From an uncultured Erysipelotrichaceae bacterium (lineage in GTDB: Bacteria > Bacillota_I > Bacilli_A > RF39 > UBA660), in assembly GCA_902766875.1 (NCBI GenBank), contig CACXFI010000082.1, positions 1-9,901 on the forward strand: 9,901 nt of DNA. Direction: 5' to 3'. Positions within the stretch are counted from its first letter, which is position 1; each line of letters starts with the position of its first letter. Shown here piece by piece: positions 5,654 to 9,901 of this stretch. Under the pieces are notes generated by a model. It searched no databases. It was given only the letters and a program-made list of their open reading frames with translations, and was not told the origin of the DNA. The translations under genes and the position numbers were made by a program.

Positions 5654-6985
5654 CTATTCTTTAAACATATTATCGATTAACTTATTTCCTTTTCTCTTAA
5701 TCTTATTATATACCCCTGGATATTTATCAACTTTCTTAAATTCTCCAAATACAGATCCATCTTCTTCTATACCACCCTGAACATAACTAAATATTTCTTT
5801 CAAATGAATATTATTCTTATCATCTAATAAACTAACTTCCGATATATTAACTAATTTTCTTCTACCATCACTAAGTCTATCTATTTGAACTATTATATCT
5901 ATAGCATTCGCAATATATCCACGCACAGCTGATACCGGTATTTCCATCTCATTCATCATAATCATTGTCTCTAATCTATTCAAAGCATCAACAGGATTAT
6001 TAGCATGAAGAGTCGTGATAGAACCCTCATGACCAGTATTCATAGCCTGCATCATATCAAAAGCTTCTTTTCCTCTTACTTCACCAACTATAATTCTATC
6101 AGGTCTCATACGAAGTGAATTTCTAACTAAATCTCTAATAGTTACCTCTCCTTCGCCTTCATAATTAACAACCCTAGTTTCCAAAGATATAACATGTTTT
6201 TGATGAAGTCTTAATTCAGCAGCATCCTCTATTGTTATAATTCTCTCATCATCATCTATAAACCCACTAAGTATATTAAGTAAAGTAGTTTTACCAGTAC
6301 CAGTACCTCCACTAATTAATATATTAAGTTTAGATTTAACACAAGCCTCTAAAAATAATGCCATATCATTTGTTAAAGTACCCTTTAACAACAAATCATC
6401 AACACTTTCCAAATTCTTGCTAAACTTTCTAATTGTAAGAACAGGCCCCGTTAAAGATAAAGGTGGTATTATAGCATTCAATCTAGAACCATCTCTAAGT
6501 CTAGCATCTACCATAGGACTAGCTGCATCTATAGTTCTTCCTAATGGTTGAACAATTCTTTGAATAGTCCTAATAATATGAGTATCATTAATAAAAGATA
6601 CTGATTCTTCTTTAATTAATTTACCATCTATTTCCACATATACATCATTTGGACCATTAACCATTATTTCTGTAATAGAGTCATCTTCCAATAGTTCAGT
6701 TATAGGTCCATAACCTGAAACTTCATTTTGAATAAGATTAAATACATGATTCCTTTCCATATAACTTAAATCATATCCAACTAAACAAGCATCAATCTCA
6801 TCATTAATATATTGTTCCAAAGAACTATTCTCTGGTATATTATTATCAATCAAATCTTGTATAATTTTACTTCTTAAATTATCTAATAATTCTTTATTAG
6901 GAAATATATCATAATCCTTAACATCTTTTATTTCTAATTTCTTAGGTTTAACCTCAAAAGCTTCTATCAAACTTTGTTTAGCCAT
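5654..6985 (-). CDS. tadA: TadA/CpaF-type secretion ATPase
   Basis: This 443-residue ATPase of the GspE/VirB11 superfamily, CpaF/TadA branch, powers assembly of Tad pili. The N-terminal domain (about 30-170) includes the GYGPITELLEDDSITEIMVNG block. The nucleotide-binding domain has the Walker A GGTGTGKT at 226-233, the Asp box at 251-260 (TIEDAAELRL), the Walker B (IIVGE, 298-302) and the His box HEGSITTLHA at 319-328. All expected catalytic residues are present and the length is usual. It should form a hexamer on the cytoplasmic face under TadB and TadC. AGGGTGAT lies just upstream of the ATG, and the cpaE stop is 10 nt away, so the genes share a transcript. The symbol tadA is used for the pilus ATPase (synonym cpaF) and should not be confused with the tRNA deaminase of the same name. 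Confidence 0.97.
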   Translation of the reverse strand: MAKQSLIEAFEVKPKKLEIKDVKDYDIFPNKELLDNLRSKIIQDLIDNNIPENSSLEQYINDEIDACLVGYDLSYMERNHVFNLIQNEVSGYGPITELLEDDSITEIMVNGPNDVYVEIDGKLIKEESVSFINDTHIIRTIQRIVQPLGRTIDAASPMVDARLRDGSRLNAIIPPLSLTGPVLTIRKFSKNLESVDDLLLKGTLTNDMALFLEACVKSKLNILISGGTGTGKTTLLNILSGFIDDDERIITIEDAAELRLHQKHVISLETRVVNYEGEGEVTIRDLVRNSLRMRPDRIIVGEVRGKEAFDMMQAMNTGHEGSITTLHANNPVDALNRLETMIMMNEMEIPVSAVRGYIANAIDIIVQIDRLSDGRRKLVNISEVSLLDDKNNIHLKEIFSYVQGGIEEDGSVFGEFKKVDKYPGVYNKIKRKGNKLIDNMFKE

Positions 6986-6995
6986 AATATCACCC

Positions 6996-7769
6996 TTAAT
7001 CTAATTCTTCATGTTTATCATCTATTAAATCATCTGCTATTAATTTAAGATGATTTATATCTTTACTATAATTCTTTAATATCCCTTTATTTAAAGTAAG
7101 TATTTCTCCATCTAATATATACTTATCTATATTTTTTATATAAAAATTACTACTAATAGTATAATCAATATTAGCCTTAATAATATTTCTCATATCAAAT
7201 ATACTTAAATAATTCTTACCAATATCACAAGAATAATTTAAACATATTAAATAATTAGTCTTATCGGCATCTTTAAATATACTAACAATATTTTTCATAT
7301 TTTTTAAATCCATTAAATCATTAGTAATCATAAATAAACTCATATAAGAATTATCTAATACTAATAAATTTACTTCATCCATTATATGATTAGTATCTAT
7401 AAGAATAACATCATATTCTTTTTTAGCTAAATCAAATATTACTGGTAGATATTTACTATCTACTTTTAAAGCTTGCCTAGGATCTTTAGGACTAGCTAAA
7501 ACATCTATTTTACTATTATATGGAGTAACATAATCCTTAAGAGAAGTAAATCTATTATTAGACATACTATCTATCATCATAAATATATCTTTTTTATTTT
7601 TTAAATCTAAGCATGCTGCTATAACACCAGTATATAAATCTAAATCCATAATAAGAACTTTCTTACCAAAAACACTATATATACCAGCTAAATTAAGAAC
7701 AGTAGTAGACTTACCTACTCCACCTTTACTAGATGTAACACTAATAATCTTACCTATTCCTTTAGCCAT
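6996..7769 (-). CDS. cpaE: CpaE/TadZ-like MinD-family ATPase
   Basis: This 257-residue P-loop ATPase belongs to the MinD/ParA type. The deviant Walker A KGGVGKST lies at 15-22, the A' segment VLIMDLDLYTG at 38-48, and the Walker B with Asp125 (DVILIDTNH) around 120-128. In Tad systems the CpaE/TadZ protein localises the machine to a place in the cell. Many CpaE proteins have an N-terminal receiver-like domain; it is absent here, so the protein is only the ATPase. The C-terminal part (about 160-257) is divergent. The ATG directly follows the TAG stop of the preceding pseudopilin gene (TAGATG) with GAAGGTG upstream, so translation is probably coupled. Its position between the pseudopilin and ATPase genes supports the Tad role over a general cell-division role. 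Confidence 0.88.
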   Translation of the reverse strand: MAKGIGKIISVTSSKGGVGKSTTVLNLAGIYSVFGKKVLIMDLDLYTGVIAACLDLKNKKDIFMMIDSMSNNRFTSLKDYVTPYNSKIDVLASPKDPRQALKVDSKYLPVIFDLAKKEYDVILIDTNHIMDEVNLLVLDNSYMSLFMITNDLMDLKNMKNIVSIFKDADKTNYLICLNYSCDIGKNYLSIFDMRNIIKANIDYTISSNFYIKNIDKYILDGEILTLNKGILKNYSKDINHLKLIADDLIDDKHEELD

Positions 7770-8159
7770 CTATTTCACCTTCTCTATTCTTTTTTTACCA
7801 CTATCCATATAAGCTTTATAACTAGATTCTATTAAATAACCTTTAGTTCCTATAATATTACCAAATATACTCTTAGAATAACATTTTAAATCAATACTAA
7901 TTTTCTCATCTTGAATACTTATTTTAATATCATCTATATCTTTATAATTCTTATTTATAATATCTTTAACTTCATTTTCTATATTATCTTTATCTATATT
8001 ATCTATTCCATATGATATAGCTAATTTATTAACACTATTAATTTCTATTTTATTATTAACTAAATTACCTATATCTACTACCATCGCCAAAACAAGTAAA
8101 AGTAGTGGAACAATAACAACAAACATAACTAAACTTTGTCCTCTATTATCAAGTTTCAT
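7770..8159 (-). CDS. TadE/TadG-like pseudopilin without Glu+5
   Basis: This 129-residue protein has one N-terminal hydrophobic helix (about 10-31). It starts NRGQSLVMFVVIVP, like the TadE/TadG-like pseudopilins (usual pattern rGqaLVEfal-lP). Cleavage by a prepilin peptidase would follow Gly7, making Gln8 residue +1. The residue at +5 is Met12, whereas TadE-type pseudopilins usually have Glu there. The outer domain (about 32-129) is Asp-, Ile- and Lys-rich, with one Cys (LKCYSK) and a basic C-terminal tail. It may be a TadF/TadG-like minor subunit. The ATG overlaps the end of the upstream tadE-like gene by 11 bases. AAAGGG lies upstream of the ATG, and the stop directly abuts cpaE. Confidence 0.75.
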   Translation of the reverse strand: MKLDNRGQSLVMFVVIVPLLLLVLAMVVDIGNLVNNKIEINSVNKLAISYGIDNIDKDNIENEVKDIINKNYKDIDDIKISIQDEKISIDLKCYSKSIFGNIIGTKGYLIESSYKAYMDSGKKRIEKVK

Positions 8160-8484
8160 ATGGTATTACCCTTTCTACTTCTATAACAAAAGGATCACCA
8201 ATAATTTTAGACATACCAGGTGTAACCATATCTACATTCTCTTTAAGATAAATTATTTGATACTTATCTTTAACACTAATATTTATATCAATATCCTTAT
8301 ATACATCTCTAATATCATCTACAGAAGTATTATTCTTAACCATTTCTACTATTTCATAGCTGTCATTTTCTAATTCTGCCTTTTTTGTAAATATCATTCC
8401 CATATCGACTATAGCAAATAATATCATAAGAATAATAGGTAGTACTAAGACAAATTCTACTAAAGCTTGACCCTTATTATTCAT
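8149..8484 (-). CDS. tadE: TadE-like pseudopilin, first gene of the Tad operon
   Basis: This 111-residue protein starts MNNKGQALVEFVLVLP, the consensus of the TadE family. Gly5 is the likely cleavage point. Gln6 is then +1 and Glu10 is at +5, as in functional type IV-like pilins. The hydrophobic helix (about 8-31) is followed by an outer domain with little recognisable sequence. The in-frame GTG at 8491-8493 is not used because it lies in the ribosome binding site AGTAGGTG, which is placed for the ATG 8484. It is the first gene after the extended -10 promoter near 8514-8522. It overlaps the second pseudopilin gene by 11 bases. Pseudopilins of this kind are processed minor subunits needed for Tad pilus biogenesis. 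No separate Flp major pilin gene is seen. Confidence 0.85.
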   Translation of the reverse strand: MNNKGQALVEFVLVLPIILMILFAIVDMGMIFTKKAELENDSYEIVEMVKNNTSVDDIRDVYKDIDINISVKDKYQIIYLKENVDMVTPGMSKIIGDPFVIEVERVIPYET

Positions 8485-8513
8485 CTTATGCACCTACTTT
8501 CCTATTCTATTAA

Positions 8514-8522
8514 ATTATAACA
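8514..8522 (-). promoter_or_regulatory. Extended -10 promoter of the tad operon
   Basis: On the minus strand TATAAT (8514-8519) is preceded by TG plus one base (8520-8522). The -35 region 17-18 nt further up is only a T run and does not resemble TTGACA. Extended -10 promoters can act without a good -35. Predicted start is near 8507, about 23 nt before the tadE ATG. Confidence 0.6.
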
Positions 8523-8537
8523 AATATTAGCATAAAA

Positions 8538-8561
8538 AAAAAGAGTTTTTAAACTCTTTTT
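8538..8561 (-). terminator. Intrinsic terminator of the cohesin/dockerin surface protein gene
   Basis: A perfect 10-bp stem (8538-8547 with 8552-8561) with a TTTA loop is followed on the minus strand by a run of nine Ts that includes the last stem bases. It overlaps the TAA stop codon (8560-8562). It separates the surface-protein gene from the tad operon. Confidence 0.85.
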
Positions 8562-9901
8562 ACTTTTTTTTCTTATTATTATTTTTATTCTTTGGACTAT
8601 ACTCTTCATTATCCTCATCATCATCTTTGAATATTAAATATATAAGTCCCATTATTACAAGAATTATTAGAACTATAACAATAGTTTTAACCAAATTACT
8701 ATCTTTTTCTTCTTCATCTACCTTAGCTTTAGACTTTTCTTTATTTACTTTGATAGTATATGTTTCTGTATTACCATCTTCATCTGTCGCAACTATTGTA
8801 ACAGTATTTTCTCCTTCTTTAAAATCTTCATTTCCAAATACTTCGTAAGTAGCATTAGGATCAGCTAATATAGTCGTTAAATCCAAAGATTCAACATCAC
8901 TACCTACATTAATAGTATATTCATGTACTTGAGGATCAAAATCAATTTCATATCCTTTAATTATTATATTATCTACTAATCTCCTAACTGCATATTCAAC
9001 GTATTGAACAACATAATTATTATTCATAGGTTGTACTACAGCCTGAGTAGGTTCAACTGTTTGAGTAGGTTCAGATGTTTGATTAGAATCAGTTTCTTCT
9101 TCTACATTAACATCTAAACTAGCACTATTTTCTTCTAAATTAGCATGTGCTCCATCTATAGCTAATTCCACTCCACTTACACTAACGTTAGCCTTACCAG
9201 CTTTCTTAGCATTAAAGACAAATGTTACTACAGTAGAATCTTTGTCTATAGCTTCAAATCCTACAAACATAAATTTATTATTATTAGAATTAATTGTACC
9301 ATATTCAAAACAATCTGAACTAATACCATTAAGTTCTAATATAGAATCATCAAATTCCAATAATCCTTCAATACCATTAATCTTACCTGCATCAAATCCT
9401 GAAACATCAAGACTAATAGTTACTGTATCTCCTACATTAACATTAGTATCTCCATTTAAACTGATACTATATTCATCATCATTTTCTGGTATTTCAAAAC
9501 TATCTGTATTTATAGCTTTAATTACATTAGTAACATCCCAAACATTTACTATTCCATCTTCATTTACATCACTAGCCTTAGCGCCATAAGGATCTAAATC
9601 CCTATTTTCTAGTGCAAAATCTAAGATATCAACTACATCACCATCTGTTACATAACCTGTATCAGTATCACCTAAAGCTACAACAGTATAAGTTACTTCT
9701 TCTCCCATGAAAGTTACTGTTATTTCTAATCCAGTATAAATAGTTTCGTTATCATCTTCACTACTCACAGGTTCTACCCCAATAGTATTACTAATGTCAT
9801 TAATTATTTGTCCGATAGTAGTAACATTATTAGTAGTAGATCCATAACGAACTCCAATAATATTTTCTTCTGAATCAAACCAAATATTTGAATCACAATT
9901 T
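8560..9901 (-). CDS. Membrane-anchored surface protein with dockerin-like, cohesin-like and cadherin-like domains (C-terminal part)
   Basis: The frame stays open to the right edge (no stop in the visible 446 codons), so the true start lies outside; the GTG at 9766-9768 is an internal Val. Residue numbers count from the edge. About 15-75 resemble the Gly-Val, Tyr-Thr-Val repeats that precede dockerins in surface proteins. A dockerin-like pair lies at 77-130. The second loop is canonical (Asp111, Asn113, Asp115, Asp122). The first (Asp78, Asp80, Asp88) is one residue short and lacks the Asp at position 5. A cohesin-like beta domain follows (about 144-267: strands, LLEFDDSILEL, one Cys), then a Thr-Pro linker with a short EPTQ repeat (277-285) and a cadherin-like beta-sandwich domain at about 312-387, with the FDPQVHEYTINV and EGENTVTIVATDEDG signatures. 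One TM helix lies at about 403-424 and the tail is acidic then Lys-rich (425-446). It should be displayed outside the cell and held by the membrane, not by sortase. Domain calls are by pattern only. Confidence 0.8.
   Translation of the reverse strand, partial: NCDSNIWFDSEENIIGVRYGSTTNNVTTIGQIINDISNTIGVEPVSSEDDNETIYTGLEITVTFMGEEVTYTVVALGDTDTGYVTDGDVVDILDFALENRDLDPYGAKASDVNEDGIVNVWDVTNVIKAINTDSFEIPENDDEYSISLNGDTNVNVGDTVTISLDVSGFDAGKINGIEGLLEFDDSILELNGISSDCFEYGTINSNNNKFMFVGFEAIDKDSTVVTFVFNAKKAGKANVSVSGVELAIDGAHANLEENSASLDVNVEEETDSNQTSEPTQTVEPTQAVVQPMNNNYVVQYVEYAVRRLVDNIIIKGYEIDFDPQVHEYTINVGSDVESLDLTTILADPNATYEVFGNEDFKEGENTVTIVATDEDGNTETYTIKVNKEKSKAKVDEEEKDSNLVKTIVIVLIILVIMGLIYLIFKDDDEDNEEYSPKNKNNNKKKK

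Noticed and set aside
4645..8151. Possible use of TGA as tryptophan (as in Mycoplasma)
   Set aside because: The tryptophans checked are TGG, no TGA occurs inside the assigned genes, and two genes end at TGA exactly where the next gene begins.
8627..8848. Plus-strand open frame inside the surface-protein gene
   Set aside because: It lies opposite a recognised beta-sandwich and TM domain, and its translation is low-complexity Ser/Thr/Val/Ile with no recognisable family.
9242..9589. Plus-strand open frame of 115 codons inside the surface-protein gene
   Set aside because: It is antisense to the cohesin-like and dockerin-like domains, and its translation is Ser/Leu/Pro-rich low complexity.
9766..9768. 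GTG as start of the surface-protein gene
   Set aside because: The frame continues open upstream to the edge with residues typical of the region before a dockerin, and no ribosome binding site precedes this GTG.
1..9901. CRISPR array, tRNA, rRNA or insertion sequence
   Set aside because: No spaced direct repeats, cloverleaf, transposase or terminal inverted repeats were seen; intergenic gaps are about 100 bases at most and are explained by promoters and terminators.

Overview
The window is about 10 kb of very AT-rich DNA (mostly A/T third codon positions). Nearly all genes lie on the minus strand. Gene content suggests a Gram-positive-type (monoderm) low-GC bacterium of the Bacillota, perhaps an uncultured gut lineage of Bacilli or Clostridia: a YdcC/LolA-like lipoprotein, DUF378, YebC, a Tad apparatus without a secretin gene, and a surface protein with cohesin- and dockerin-like domains. 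The standard bacterial code fits. All tryptophans I checked are TGG, and two tad genes end in TGA at the point where the next gene begins. The lineage is inference; no rRNA or marker gene is present.

Minus-strand transcription runs from high to low coordinates. (1) 8560-9901: the C-terminal part of a membrane-anchored surface protein with a degenerate dockerin-like pair, a cohesin-like domain, a cadherin-like beta-sandwich, a TM helix and a Lys-rich tail. It is open at the right edge and ends in a terminator. (2) 3944-8484: a compact six-gene Tad operon (tadE-like, a second TadE/G-like pseudopilin, cpaE/tadZ-like ATPase, tadA/cpaF ATPase, tadB, tadC). It is preceded by an extended -10 promoter and closed by a terminator. 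Its genes overlap or lie within a few bases of each other. (3) 2619-3849: yebC and a hypothetical gene with their own promoter, ending in a terminator shared with the converging DUF378 gene. (4) 2399-2596, plus strand: DUF378, divergent from a YdcC/LolA-like lipoprotein gene (1197-2297). (5) 605-1138: a small membrane protein with a thioredoxin-like outer domain lacking a CXXC motif. (6) 1-518: the N-terminal part of a probable Fic-domain protein, started by GTG and running off the left edge. Its strong promoter contains an operator-like palindrome.

The Tad genes together should encode the inner-membrane engine of a Tad/Flp-type pilus or secretion machine. CpaF would power it, TadB and TadC form the platform, CpaE localises it, and the two TadE-like proteins would be minor pilins or the exported parts. 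No major Flp pilin, prepilin peptidase or secretin is in the window. The surface protein just upstream has its own terminator but could act with the pilus in contact with carbohydrate or host surfaces; that link rests on proximity only.

Transcription punctuation is unusually compact. In most intergenic gaps the terminator stem includes or abuts the stop codon of the preceding gene, and the next promoter begins in or right after the terminator. No tRNA, rRNA, CRISPR array, insertion sequence or riboswitch was seen. No stretch over 300 bases lacks a gene.
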